Below are positions 36,405 to 44,850 of a stretch of 64,000 bases of DNA, one piece after another. The stretch spans positions 62,001 through 126,000 of the forward strand of contig NZ_BAABEY010000020.1 in the NCBI RefSeq assembly GCF_039540405.1, written 5' to 3'. The notes beneath the pieces were generated by a model. The model made no database searches. It was not told where the DNA came from and worked only from the letters and a program-made list of their open reading frames with translations. Numbering within the stretch: the stretch's first letter is position 1; every line of letters starts with the position of its first letter. Origin of the DNA: Ravibacter arvi (lineage in GTDB: Bacteria; Bacteroidota; Bacteroidia; Cytophagales; Spirosomataceae). Made by a program: the position numbers and the translations under genes.

Positions 36405-38276
36405 CTACTGTTTGGTTACCTTCAGCCATGCAGAAAGCATGATCACCTGGCCAACGGAAGTCAACAGCGAAGAGATCTTATCTAGGCTAAAAGAGCGGCT
36501 TTCAAAAAGTTGCTTGTTGTACATGAACGCATCCCTGTCAACATAGCTCCAAACCGGTGAGGATTCGTGCAAAAGGTCAGAACAGCATCGATACATGTTC
36601 TCAGTCCACTCCGTTACTTCGTCCCCTTCAGGAGAGGTTTTGTTACTCCTCAGCCTAACCGATTCGGTCAGGATTCCTTTTAACCCCTCACGCAGCTGTC
36701 CCCGTCCTACCCCATCGTAAAATTTCAAATCGGCAGGAACGGACTCACATAGTTCATACAAAGCGGGATCGCAATACGGAACTTCGATCTTTACACCGAC
36801 AAAATTCCCCAGGGCATAAAACTCCTCCAGCATACGGATATTGTGGGTAATCTGAATATCCCTGAAAAGCCCTTCGTGTCCGCCTTCTTCAACTTCAGTC
36901 CTCCTGGAAGCCGGTAATGCCACCGGTTTGAACTTCTTACCCGGGCCACCGGATTTTCTAACAAGCTTTCCGGCCATTGTCACTAGGATATCAACAGGAT
37001 TCAGCTTAAGGCGGAGACTTCCCCATAGCGTAAGACCGGGTATTTTATACCATTCTGACGACCTCCAGGCTGTCGACAGCTTTTTCAATAAATAAAATTT
37101 CTTTATTCTGCGAAAAACAAATGCTTTCCCCTTTTCTTTTCTGAGAGAAAAATACTTGTCTGTTTCACCCAACTTTTCCAGTGCTTCATTCACACGGCAC
37201 CAGGCTCCTTGCTCCCAATAAGCATCAATACATTCCCGCCCGTACCCTACCACAGAATCTCCCAAAGCACCGCTCAGCATAACATCGCAATTCCTTTCTT
37301 TTAGCCGGAGGAGTATTTCATAGAGCCGATCAACTCCCAGCATAGCTGGAGGCTGCCCCAGCTCCCTTACCAGGTCCATAATGAGTCCCGAATCAGGCTT
37401 CGCAACCGGCAATTTAAGCAGTTCCACTCGACAATCTGTCGCTACATCCTCCAAATAACTAAAATCGTGACGCTTTAGTATTTCGGGATCAGTCGGAGTT
37501 TTACCGGTCATAAACATGCCTATAATTGTATCGTCAGCCCTTATTTTTCGCGCAATGCTAACCAGGGAAGAGGAATCAAGCCCGCCGCTTAACTGGGAAG
37601 AAATACCATTTTTATTCTTCAGCGCAGCTTCTACCGACCTAAACAGGCGTTCCCTGAAAACGTCACCGAACGCCGATAAAGTCTTTAAACCTTTATACCG
37701 GCTATCAGCCAAACGAACAATATACTCATGATGCGGGTTCCCCGTAGAAATCTGGGTCAGATAACCGGGCAACGCTGCTTTTATTTCGTTATAAAAAGTA
37801 GCGGCTTTATATCTGGCACTATAATTGCCAGGCGACAGATACCTCTGAATGGTGTCGATATCAGGAGTCACACACTCCCTTACCGCCGGGAGATTGGAGA
37901 GCGCCGAATAACTCGTCGAGAAGTAAAGCCGACCCCCTATCAGACTATAAAAGAAAGGCAGTCTCCCAAAAAAATCGCGGAAAACATAGAATCCATTGGC
38001 ATCCAGCCAAATACCCAACAAATAAGGTGACTTGGGGTCACCCAGGAGCGCCCGGAAAGCCTCAAATGTCAGTGTTGATTCAGAATATTCATCGGTGGAG
38101 AACACCTGATAGGTTACCCCGCCCCTGGTACAAAAAAAAAGTACTTTTTCATCCTGAAATGAAAAGTACTCCTTCAAGTTCAAAGAATTTGTTAAGCCTT
38201 TGAGCTTTATTGATAAATGAGGACTATCCGGATCTATTTTGAAATCCGGATTAAAAACCCCGATCAATATCCCCAC
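36405..38276 (-). CDS. Asparagine-synthase-like lasso peptide cyclase (C protein)
   Basis: A 623-residue asparagine-synthetase-type protein. The GTG at 38276 is the only good start after the preceding in-frame stop and gives MGILIGVF. The glutaminase-like N-terminal half (about 1-190) lacks the catalytic Cys2, so it cannot use glutamine as an ammonia source. The synthetase half has an intact ATP pyrophosphatase loop SGGLDSSS (residues 230-237). This is the pattern of lasso cyclases, which adenylate an Asp or Glu side chain of a peptide and close the ring with the N-terminal amine. The gene lies 56 nt downstream of the lasso precursor gene on the same strand. No B1 (RRE) or B2 (leader peptidase) gene is in the window. 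Confidence 0.85.
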   Translation of the reverse strand: MGILIGVFNPDFKIDPDSPHLSIKLKGLTNSLNLKEYFSFQDEKVLFFCTRGGVTYQVFSTDEYSESTLTFEAFRALLGDPKSPYLLGIWLDANGFYVFRDFFGRLPFFYSLIGGRLYFSTSYSALSNLPAVRECVTPDIDTIQRYLSPGNYSARYKAATFYNEIKAALPGYLTQISTGNPHHEYIVRLADSRYKGLKTLSAFGDVFRERLFRSVEAALKNKNGISSQLSGGLDSSSLVSIARKIRADDTIIGMFMTGKTPTDPEILKRHDFSYLEDVATDCRVELLKLPVAKPDSGLIMDLVRELGQPPAMLGVDRLYEILLRLKERNCDVMLSGALGDSVVGYGRECIDAYWEQGAWCRVNEALEKLGETDKYFSLRKEKGKAFVFRRIKKFYLLKKLSTAWRSSEWYKIPGLTLWGSLRLKLNPVDILVTMAGKLVRKSGGPGKKFKPVALPASRRTEVEEGGHEGLFRDIQITHNIRMLEEFYALGNFVGVKIEVPYCDPALYELCESVPADLKFYDGVGRGQLREGLKGILTESVRLRSNKTSPEGDEVTEWTENMYRCCSDLLHESSPVWSYVDRDAFMYNKQLFESRSFSLDKISSLLTSVGQVIMLSAWLKVTKQ

Positions 38277-38294
38277 AACTAAAAGGAATGAATG

Positions 38295-38334
38295 TTAGAG
38301 GATAGAAGAAAATCTTAGAGGATAGAAGAAAATC
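38295..38334. repeat. Perfect 20-bp tandem direct repeat between lasso A and C genes
   Basis: TTAGAGGATAGAAGAAAATC occurs twice head to tail (38295-38314 and 38315-38334). The second copy overlaps the stop codon of the precursor gene. The sequence also supplies the in-frame stop that fixes the GTG start of the cyclase. Confidence 0.95.
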
Positions 38335-38491
38335 AAGGAAGGGGATTCTCTCTATCACCGATAGTTGTGTTGTCTTCTATAGCGCTGCCCTTATTTCCTT
38401 TTGTAAGCTCCTTCACTTCTCCAAGATCTTTCAACAATGGTGCTTGATACGCTTTGCGCTCGTTCTGAGATTGCAAATCTACAATTTTCAT
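38333..38491 (-). CDS. Lasso peptide precursor (A peptide), 52 aa
   Basis: ATG at 38491, TGA at 38333-38335; 52 residues. The leader contains Tyr15-Gln-Ala-Pro18-Leu-Leu20, Gly24 and Thr30, an exact fit to the lasso leader consensus YxxPxLxxxGxxxxxT. The Thr is at position -2 of a predicted 21-residue core that begins with Gly32 (G-N-K-G-S-A-I-E-D, then NTTIGDRENPLP). In core numbering Glu8 (residue 39) or Asp9 (residue 40) can form the isopeptide bond with Gly1, giving an 8- or 9-residue ring. The asparagine-synthase-like cyclase gene follows on the same strand after 56 nt. The product is unknown and no similar core is known to me. Confidence 0.87.
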   Translation of the reverse strand: MKIVDLQSQNERKAYQAPLLKDLGEVKELTKGNKGSAIEDNTTIGDRENPLP

Positions 38492-38650
38492 AGTTTACGT
38501 TATTTAATTTTGACAAGTTCTATAGCCCGGCGTAAAAGTAGGTGTATTTTCCTAATTTCCAAAGATTCGTCTCAAAAAAATGGCCGTTATGAGCGCTGGG
38601 ACCGCATAGTTCATGGTCCTTACCGGAATATTTCTATTTAACGGTAGTTT

Positions 38651-39364
38651 TCAGGGCACTTCAAATTCGATCAATTGCCTGATCGTACTTAACCCTGAAA
38701 CAATTTCCCTTTTCCCCAAACACGCTTCGCTTTCCTGGCAATACTCATAGTCGGTCTGTTCGTCGAACACAAGCCCCACACCCGCAGCGTATTTGCTGTA
38801 CCCATTGTTGTACGACACAACATCGTCATCCGTGCTGTACCTGCCCTGCACCTTCAAGGTCTTCCCGAAGCTCAATTCTCCTACCGTATCCTCCCGGCCT
38901 ATGTATGCATAATAGCAATCTTCCCACCCTTTCGTATTGTACTTGTTAATGTCCCAGCTCTCCGTATTCCTGATCGGAAAAACCATAGGCATCGTCGTCA
39001 CATCATCTATGGTTAACAAATACTTTTCCGGATACCGGGTAACGGTATACTCCTTCACTTTTTGCCATGAATCAATGGTAGAATTTCTTCGCGAGCGTGA
39101 AAAAACAAAAACGGGGAAACCGTCCAATGAAACATCTTCCCTGATTACTTCATCTTTTTCAAACCATTGTGTAATTTTCGGCTCTTTATTCCCCGCAGAA
39201 TACCGGGTTTCATTAAGCTGATACACATACCTGGAGTTCAACTTCAACGGAAAATATTCATATTCACTTTCAGGGTTTTCTTCATTCCTGTCGCAGGCCG
39301 ACCAGCTGAATGTCAGCATCAAAATGGCAAATACGCGACCAATATTTCTCAAGTGATTATTCAT
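38651..39364 (-). CDS. Lipoprotein of unknown function
   Basis: The ATG at 39364 begins a lipoprotein signal (MNNHLRNIGRVFAILMLTFSWSAC, Cys24). The remaining about 210 residues look like a beta-rich domain (YFPLKLNSRYVYQLNETRYSAG, VGLVFDEQTDYEYC, with two cysteines near the end CQESEACLG that may form a disulfide). No family recognised. The start codon is 16 nt from a GAGGTGTGAGG-type repeat. Confidence 0.7.
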   Translation of the reverse strand: MNNHLRNIGRVFAILMLTFSWSACDRNEENPESEYEYFPLKLNSRYVYQLNETRYSAGNKEPKITQWFEKDEVIREDVSLDGFPVFVFSRSRRNSTIDSWQKVKEYTVTRYPEKYLLTIDDVTTMPMVFPIRNTESWDINKYNTKGWEDCYYAYIGREDTVGELSFGKTLKVQGRYSTDDDVVSYNNGYSKYAAGVGLVFDEQTDYEYCQESEACLGKREIVSGLSTIRQLIEFEVP

Positions 39365-39380
39365 TTTTACAAAAATTGCT

Positions 39381-39406
39381 AGGTGTGAGGGGTGAGGTGT
39401 GAGCGG
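39381..39406. repeat. AGGTGTGAGGGGTGAGGTGTGAG leader repeat
   Basis: In the sense of the minus-strand lipoprotein gene this is a pyrimidine-rich CTCACACCTCACCCCTCACACCT tract 16 nt before the ATG. A short partial inverted copy (CGCTCACAACTCA) follows at about 39436-39448. Confidence 0.65.
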
Positions 39407-39461
39407 CAGACGACCTACAGGTGCTAAAACCTGAACGCTCACAACTCATGGCTATTCATAT

Positions 39462-40805
39462 TTATCTTCTGTTCGATTCAAATGTCCTGTAACCAATCAA
39501 TAAATCAGACCGGCCGGCCGGCGGGCGATGATAAATCAATACGTCATAATCATTTTCAGTAGCCGAAAAATTCCCCTCCAGGACCAGGTCGTCAACTTTC
39601 TTTAGCGCCTGATCGGCCACCACGTACTGATAATTGACTACGCCCTGTTTTAGCATAATCACGGCATGATAAGCCTGGTGATCCGGGTCGTAGGCCATCC
39701 GGTTGATTTCGTTCCGCTCCCAAAGGTTAAAAGCCCCGTCCACGTATACTTCTCCTTCGCGTAATTCCCCCATTTTCAAGGTAAAAATAACCGGTGTATA
39801 ATCGGCCTGCACGCTCCCGTTCCGCGATTCGCGATGGTCGACAATGTATCGTCCGTTGAAATCATCCATCTGGAAATACGGAGAACCCGCCCTCGGTTCG
39901 TCTACCTGCAGCACCAGCTCGGTGTATTCGTCCGTTCGTTCTATCGCTGCTATCCCGAATCCCCTTCCGCCCAGCGAACGGCTGTCGAAATAACGATACT
40001 CGTTTCCCCCTGAAAAGTTGTTTTCCAATTTAAAGAACTGAAAGTCCAGAACCTGGTCGAAGGGGTTTACGCTGCTCGCCTTAAAACCTGTTTTTGACTG
40101 GTCCCACCGGAAGTTTTTCCGGATCACGACTTTCAGGTCGGTTTGGGGAGAAGCCAGCTGATAGCCTTTGTAGTCAATCTGGAAATCCAGCTGCTGCGCA
40201 GTCCGCTGCTCGCTGATCCCCGATGAAGCGGCCACGCCCCCTCCTACTCTAACCCTGGGGTCATATACCATAAACCGCCGCGACAGCACCGGCAACCGGT
40301 CGTCTCCATATACTACCAGCACGTAATTTCCGGAAAGTTTGACTTTCGGTACTGAAAAAACATAGTGGTTATAAGGCACCTTGGTACTGAAGGCCGGCCG
40401 CACGTCGGTAACCGGGTAGTCGTTGTATTCGTAAGTAAACTCTACATCGCTCAGGACAGACTTTGTCCAGTCGGCATTGCAATGAAAAAGCTTCGCTCTA
40501 AAGGGGCGGCTGCGCGGTACAAGCTCGTCAAACTCAAGTGTCAGCCCGATGTTTTGCTCAAGCGGTATCACGGGCTGCCCGAGTAGCCTCCTGGGATCAT
40601 CGCCGGTGCTTCCGCCCGGGTAAAGCAACACGGTCTTAATGGTTTCGGTGTAAGTTTTGTCGTTCAGCTCTACGTCTCCGGCGGGCTGCGCAAAAAGGCG
40701 CCCCAACGCTGAAAGCATCATGAAAACGACTAAAAAGAGGGTAAAACGGTTCACAATGGTGTTTGTATACTGAACTATATAAACGCTCAAAACCACAAAA
40801 AGCAT
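39462..40805 (-). CDS. Type IX secretion system plug protein (DUF5103)
   Basis: A 447-residue protein with a signal peptide (cleaved about residue 39, LFAQ). The mature protein follows DUF5103 throughout: IKTVLLYPGG, PVIPLEQNIGLTLEFDEL, FRAKLFHCNADWTKSVLSDVEF, YNHYVFSVP, KLSGNYVLVVY and the C-terminal GAFNLWERNE...YQYVV block. In structural work on the T9SS translocon the Plug protein closes the SprA/Sov pore; DUF5103 proteins are annotated accordingly. It supports the view that the S8 and C25 peptidases of this window are T9SS cargo. A GTG further inside (NRFTLF) is an alternative start. Confidence 0.85.
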   Translation of the reverse strand: MLFVVLSVYIVQYTNTIVNRFTLFLVVFMMLSALGRLFAQPAGDVELNDKTYTETIKTVLLYPGGSTGDDPRRLLGQPVIPLEQNIGLTLEFDELVPRSRPFRAKLFHCNADWTKSVLSDVEFTYEYNDYPVTDVRPAFSTKVPYNHYVFSVPKVKLSGNYVLVVYGDDRLPVLSRRFMVYDPRVRVGGGVAASSGISEQRTAQQLDFQIDYKGYQLASPQTDLKVVIRKNFRWDQSKTGFKASSVNPFDQVLDFQFFKLENNFSGGNEYRYFDSRSLGGRGFGIAAIERTDEYTELVLQVDEPRAGSPYFQMDDFNGRYIVDHRESRNGSVQADYTPVIFTLKMGELREGEVYVDGAFNLWERNEINRMAYDPDHQAYHAVIMLKQGVVNYQYVVADQALKKVDDLVLEGNFSATENDYDVLIYHRPPAGRSDLLIGYRTFESNRR

Positions 40806-40904
40806 ACGGATCCCTGCAAAAAACCTTTTCTCCCGTAAATCATCCGTTCCTACTGCCCGGGAACCATCGATAACATCCTGCTATGTGGTCGGCAAAACGT
40901 AGCC

Positions 40905-40912
40905 TAAATTTG
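40905..40912 (+). promoter_or_regulatory. Promoter -7 box TAAATTTG of the pspC-like gene
   Basis: TAAATTTG matches TAnnTTTG and lies 25 nt before the start codon at 40938. Confidence 0.6.
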
Positions 40913-40937
40913 TTGCATCAAACAAAAAACAACAGCC

Positions 40938-41177
40938 ATGAACAACAAGAACAGATTATTCAGAAATACGGAAAACAAAATGCTGGGCGGGGTAGCTTCC
41001 GGTATCGCAGACTACCTGAGTATCGATGTCACCCTCGTACGCGTTTTGTTTGTCCTGGCAATTTTCGTCCCCCACACCTTCCCGATTGTACTCGCTTACA
41101 TCGCAATGTGGATCGTAATGCCGGCAAAAAAACCGAACCAGGAACCGCTTTCGCTCCAACAGCCAACCGTTGACTAA
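40938..41177 (+). CDS. PspC domain membrane protein
   Basis: A 79-residue protein that is one PspC domain: NRLFRNTENKMLGGVASGIADYLSIDVTLVRVLFVLAIF followed by a membrane helix pair ending MWIVMPAKKP. PspC relatives belong to envelope-stress (phage shock) responses, but in Bacteroidota small stand-alone PspC proteins are common and uncharacterised. Confidence 0.92.
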   Translation: MNNKNRLFRNTENKMLGGVASGIADYLSIDVTLVRVLFVLAIFVPHTFPIVLAYIAMWIVMPAKKPNQEPLSLQQPTVD

Positions 41178-41201
41178 CGTCAGCGGTTGGCCCGAAAGGA
41201 T

Positions 41202-41792
41202 TTAATTCCTCCGGCCCAGCTCGTCTCTCAACTGAGCCGCCTTTTCGTACTCTTCGTTCTGGAGGGCTTCTTCGAGCATGCTTTGTAACTTTTCCGTTGA
41301 CAGCCCCCTGATCTGGTCTAAAAAGCTTCCCTTCAGATGAGGCTCCGACACCACCTCTTCACCCAGCACATCCGGCTCGGCAGGCGTGCTCACAATACCG
41401 GCTTCGTCCAATATTTTTTCAGCTACGTAAATGGGCGCATCGAACCGCAGCCCGATTGCAATGGCGTCTGAGGGGCGGGCATCTATTTCTACGTTCGTGA
41501 TGTCATCACCACAAATGATTTGCGCGAAAAAGATCCCTTCCCGAAGATCGGAAATTACAATTTCTTTCACTGTAAATTTCAAAGCCGCCGCAAAAGACTT
41601 GAACAAGTCATGCGTCATGGGCCTGTTCGGCGCAATTGCCTCCATTTGAACCGCGATTGCCTGCGCCTCGAAAACGCCTATTATTATCGGAAGTCTGCGG
41701 GCACCCAACTCCTCGCCCAAAACCAGGGCAAAAGATCCTTGCTGCGACTGACTGGGTGACAATCCCAGGATTTCCAGTTTAACTTTTTTCAC
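41202..41792 (-). CDS. Bifunctional nuclease family protein (DUF151) with UVR motif
   Basis: The GTG at 41792 is chosen because it gives MKKVKLEILGLSPSQSQQGSFALVLGEE, the usual start of the family; the longer frame begins only with TTG. Residues about 1-135 are the DUF151 bifunctional nuclease domain (RRLPIIIGVFEAQAIA, ARPSDAIAIGLRFDAPIYV). The last 35 residues form a UvrB/UvrC-interaction motif (LQSMLEEALQNEEYEKAAQLRDEL). DUF151 proteins have been reported with DNase and RNase activity in plants; the bacterial role is not settled. Confidence 0.88.
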   Translation of the reverse strand: MKKVKLEILGLSPSQSQQGSFALVLGEELGARRLPIIIGVFEAQAIAVQMEAIAPNRPMTHDLFKSFAAALKFTVKEIVISDLREGIFFAQIICGDDITNVEIDARPSDAIAIGLRFDAPIYVAEKILDEAGIVSTPAEPDVLGEEVVSEPHLKGSFLDQIRGLSTEKLQSMLEEALQNEEYEKAAQLRDELGRRN

Positions 41793-41981
41793 CTTAAAAA
41801 CGATTGAATCACGCTTCCCTTTCACACTAAACCCGAATATCAAAAGCGTCTGCAAAAATAGAAAACCGTTTTTGTATTAAAAACAGTTCATCTTTTATTC
41901 TATTATTCGTTTCCGCCCTATCCTCAGCCTGTTGTTCCCGGTCTTCCGGCCACCAAATACGGCTTTCAAAAGTCCCGGTAT

Positions 41982-42884
41982 CTATTCGGAAGTCAGGTCC
42001 GATCCCTGTCGCAGGGGGCGCATGATCACCTCCAGGTTAAACACGACAATCGAAACGATGATCAGGCCGTAGCTGACCAGCTGCATCCCGCTTACCGGTT
42101 CTTCGAAATACCAGATCGCCAGCATAAAATTAATAATGGGGTTGGCATACAGCAACATCCCCAGGTTCGACGAACTGATTCCTTTCAAGGCATACAAATT
42201 CAGTGCGAGCGGAAAAACGGTCAGTGCCACTACCAACACGAGCATATACTGGTAGAAGAAAGGTTCTGCCGGCACAGAAAACGTGGTAAAAAAAGCCAGG
42301 CAACCCAGGAAAACAAGCGCAACCAGCACGTGAAAAGTTAATATTACCAGGCTGTCAAACCCTCTGTTAGCGCGTTGGCTAACCAGGTAAGCGCCATAGG
42401 AAAAGGCGACAATGAGGCTGTACAGAACGTCTTCCCAATGCCCGAGCGACAGGAGCCAGCACCCCAGGACACTAAGTCCTACCGCTGCCCACTGCCTGTT
42501 GGCAAGTTTCTCATCCAGAAAAATACTGGCCAGGACCATTGTGACGATCGGGCAAACCAGGTAAGAAAACGATGCTGCCTTTACGCTGATATGATTTACC
42601 AGGAAAATAAAGAAAAACCAGTTGGAAGTAAGGAAAAGCCCCCCTACAAAAGTCAGCCAGACGGCCCTGATTCTTTTTTCACGTCCCAGGCTAAGGAAAT
42701 GCCGGTAACTTTCCGCGGTGGCATTCCGCCTGAAGAACAACCCGATCATCACCAGAACTGCAAACGCCAGGACCACCCGGTAAAACAAAATATCAAGGGA
42801 GGCATAGGCAGCGAGCGGCTTCACTGCCAGACTGCTGAATCCCCACACTACAAACGCCCCGAGCCCGGTCAGATAGTATTTCAT
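41982..42884 (-). CDS. EamA/RarD-family permease
   Basis: The ATG at 42884 gives MKYYLTGLGAFVVWGFSSLAVKPLA, the standard start of RarD-like EamA transporters. About ten membrane helices in two EamA halves (FLDEKLANRQWAAVGLSVLG and YFEEPVSGMQLVSYGLIIVSI are the typical ends). An earlier in-frame start at 42944 adds 20 unconserved residues. It likely exports a small metabolite such as an amino acid; substrate unknown. Confidence 0.85.
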   Translation of the reverse strand: MKYYLTGLGAFVVWGFSSLAVKPLAAYASLDILFYRVVLAFAVLVMIGLFFRRNATAESYRHFLSLGREKRIRAVWLTFVGGLFLTSNWFFFIFLVNHISVKAASFSYLVCPIVTMVLASIFLDEKLANRQWAAVGLSVLGCWLLSLGHWEDVLYSLIVAFSYGAYLVSQRANRGFDSLVILTFHVLVALVFLGCLAFFTTFSVPAEPFFYQYMLVLVVALTVFPLALNLYALKGISSSNLGMLLYANPIINFMLAIWYFEEPVSGMQLVSYGLIIVSIVVFNLEVIMRPLRQGSDLTSE

Positions 42885-43070
42885 AAAGTCAGTAAAAACC
42901 AAATTTGCGATGACCGCATCAAAAGCCGGTTTTACGCACCGCACTACAAATTTCGGGCTTTTTTCAGACTATCCGAAACAATTGTGAAGGAACCACCAAG
43001 GATTCCGACCATTCATCCGCTCATATTCGCCATTCACACCAAACTTGATTTCAACTCCCTTTTCACGCAC

Positions 43071-43078
43071 TAATTTTG
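43071..43078 (+). promoter_or_regulatory. Promoter -7 box TAATTTTG
   Basis: TAATTTTG matches TAnnTTTG; a TTG lies at 43045-43047 with 23 nt between. The start codon of the secreted protein is 47 nt downstream. Confidence 0.55.
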
Positions 43079-43125
43079 AATCACTAAAACAAACCAATCT
43101 ATTAGCCGATTCTAAAAACAAAGCC

Positions 43126-43512
43126 ATGAAAACTCAAATTAAAACCATCGCTTGCGCGCTTCTTATCGCCACTGCACCTCTTTTCTCCGCTTTCGCTACG
43201 GAACAACAGCAACCGGCCCAGAAAGCTTCTCTGAAAACCGGGATGTACTTCTCGAAGGACGGCCGTTTGAACGTCAATATTGAGAACAGCCTGAACAAAG
43301 CGGCAAAAGTACTTATCCGCGACAAGGACAACCAGGTTGTTCTGGAGCGCAAAACCATGTCACATGCCACACTATCCACCCTGAAGATTGAAGTTGCAGA
43401 TCTTCCGGACGGTGCATATACCGTAGAAGTCTCCAACGGGAGAGATCGCGTCACACAGAACGTACAGCTTGAAACACCCAAACAGGAACGCGTCCTGGTA
43501 GTGGGCAAATAA
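43126..43512 (+). CDS. Small secreted beta-sandwich protein
   Basis: The ATG at 43126 starts a signal peptide (MKTQIKTIACALLIATAPLFSAFA). The remaining about 100 residues resemble an Ig-like or T9SS-sorting-like beta sandwich (GRLNVNIENSLNKAAKVLIRDKDNQVVLERK, LPDGAYTVEVSNGRDRVTQNVQLETP). As a whole protein this is like DUF3244-type small exported proteins of Bacteroidota. Function unknown. It ends in front of the single palindromic element at 43545. Confidence 0.72.
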   Translation: MKTQIKTIACALLIATAPLFSAFATEQQQPAQKASLKTGMYFSKDGRLNVNIENSLNKAAKVLIRDKDNQVVLERKTMSHATLSTLKIEVADLPDGAYTVEVSNGRDRVTQNVQLETPKQERVLVVGK

Positions 43513-43544
43513 GAGTTAACTTGATCAACAAATTGCAGTGTGCT

Positions 43545-43633
43545 CCGTCATTCCGGGCGAAACGCAGTGAAGCCGTGGAATTTCCCGGAAAAAGGAGATC
43601 TCTCCGTTCGCTGCACTTCAGTCGGGATGACGG
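43545..43633. repeat. Single copy of the GGTCATCC/GGATGACC palindromic element
   Basis: CCGTCATTCC (43545-43554) and GGGATGACGG (43624-43633) form the ends; the inside carries CGCAGTG, GGAGATCTCTCC and CTGCACTTC, matching the layout of one unit of the array at 12972-13979. It sits between two genes and its right end merges into a terminator hairpin. Confidence 0.75.
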
Positions 43634-43662
43634 GGCTTTTTTATGCCCCGTCTTTATTTTTT
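43629..43662 (+). terminator. Intrinsic terminator overlapping the queA 3' end
   Basis: GACGGGGC (43629-43636) pairs with GCCCCGTC (43645-43652), followed by TTTATTTTTT. It terminates the plus-strand secreted-protein gene and overlaps the last codons of the convergent queA gene. Confidence 0.8.
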
Positions 43663-44843
43663 GTCCAAATCAGCGAAGAATCCCCGTAGCTGAGAAAACG
43701 ATACCCTTCCGCAAGCGCCGAGTCGTAAATAGCGCGCCAACCGCTGCCAACAAAGGCGGCAATCAAAAGAATGAGCGTAGAACCGGGCTGATGGAAATTG
43801 GTCACCAACCCGTCCAATATCCGGAAACGATAGCCCGGTGTGATAAAGATGCGGGTCTCGGCAATCAGGGTTGCGGTTTCCCTTTGCTCCATAAAGTCCA
43901 GGACTGCGTTTAGCGACTCCCGCCTCGTCGGCAGGATTCTGTCTGTATAGGGTGCGTTTTGTTGCACCACCAAAGCGGTATCGCCTTCCAAAATACCGAC
44001 GCCAAGCCAGTAGAGACTTTCCAACGACCTCAATGAGGTTGTACCCACTCCTACTACTCTCCCCTGGTGCGCGGCGACTTTTGATACAAGGTCCTTGGTA
44101 AATACGAGCTGCTCGCCGTGCATGTCATGCTCCCTGACGTTTTGAGCTTTGATCGGCTGAAAGGTCCCGGCCCCCACATGAAGGGTTACAAAAGCGCGTT
44201 CTACTCCCTTCGCTGCCAGTCCTTCCAATACATCTTCAGTAAAATGCAGCCCGGCAGTAGGCGCTGCAACCGCGCCGTTCTGACGCGCATAAACAGTCTG
44301 ATAAGTATCCGAATCGGCCGATTCGGCTTCCCTGCCCAGGTAAGGCGGCAGCGGGATACTACCGATTGCCACTACCACATCCACAAACGGATGATCGCCA
44401 TTCCAGGAGAAAGTTACCAGATTGCGCTCACGGTCATGCCAGGAAGCGCGCACTGCTACGGTTTCCTCTCCGACGTCGCAATGCAAGACCAGCTCATCGC
44501 CCTCTTTCCAACGCTTTTTATTGCCGACCATACAGTTCCAGGTACAGGAGTGCCGGACCTGCATGGCCTCGCTGACAATGCGTGTGGGCTCCTCAGGGTG
44601 CAGCATAAGCAACTCTATTTTTGCACCGCTGGACTTCTGAAAGATTGCCCGCGCCGGGATTACTTTCGTGTCATTGAAAACCAATAGGGTATCGGCAGGA
44701 ATATAATCGCTTAGCCGGTCAAAGCGACTGTGCACCATGCGGCCGGCCTCGTACACCAGCAGTTTCGACCGGTCGCGATCAGGCAGCGGATAACGCGCGA
44801 TCCGGTCGTCAGGCAAATGGTATTGAAATTCTGAAAGTAGCAT
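43641..44843 (-). CDS. queA: tRNA preQ1(34) S-adenosylmethionine ribosyltransferase-isomerase QueA
   Basis: A 400-residue protein matching QueA end to end: LSEFQYHLPDDRIARYPLPDRDRSKLLVY, FNDTKVIPARA, AAPTAGLHFTEDVLEGLAAKG, TLHVGAGTFQPIK, GTTSLRSLES and NFHQPGSTLILLIAAFVG. It adds the epoxycyclopentanediol group from SAM to preQ1 in tRNA during queuosine synthesis. The small membrane-protein gene upstream ends 7 nt before it, suggesting co-transcription. Confidence 0.97.
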   Translation of the reverse strand: MLLSEFQYHLPDDRIARYPLPDRDRSKLLVYEAGRMVHSRFDRLSDYIPADTLLVFNDTKVIPARAIFQKSSGAKIELLMLHPEEPTRIVSEAMQVRHSCTWNCMVGNKKRWKEGDELVLHCDVGEETVAVRASWHDRERNLVTFSWNGDHPFVDVVVAIGSIPLPPYLGREAESADSDTYQTVYARQNGAVAAPTAGLHFTEDVLEGLAAKGVERAFVTLHVGAGTFQPIKAQNVREHDMHGEQLVFTKDLVSKVAAHQGRVVGVGTTSLRSLESLYWLGVGILEGDTALVVQQNAPYTDRILPTRRESLNAVLDFMEQRETATLIAETRIFITPGYRFRILDGLVTNFHQPGSTLILLIAAFVGSGWRAIYDSALAEGYRFLSYGDSSLIWTKNKDGA

Positions 44844-44850
44844 CTTCGAC

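Noticed and set aside
38552..38614. Second lasso precursor on the minus strand (20 codons)
   Set aside because: No YxxP leader motif, no suitable core, and a hydrophobic random-looking sequence.
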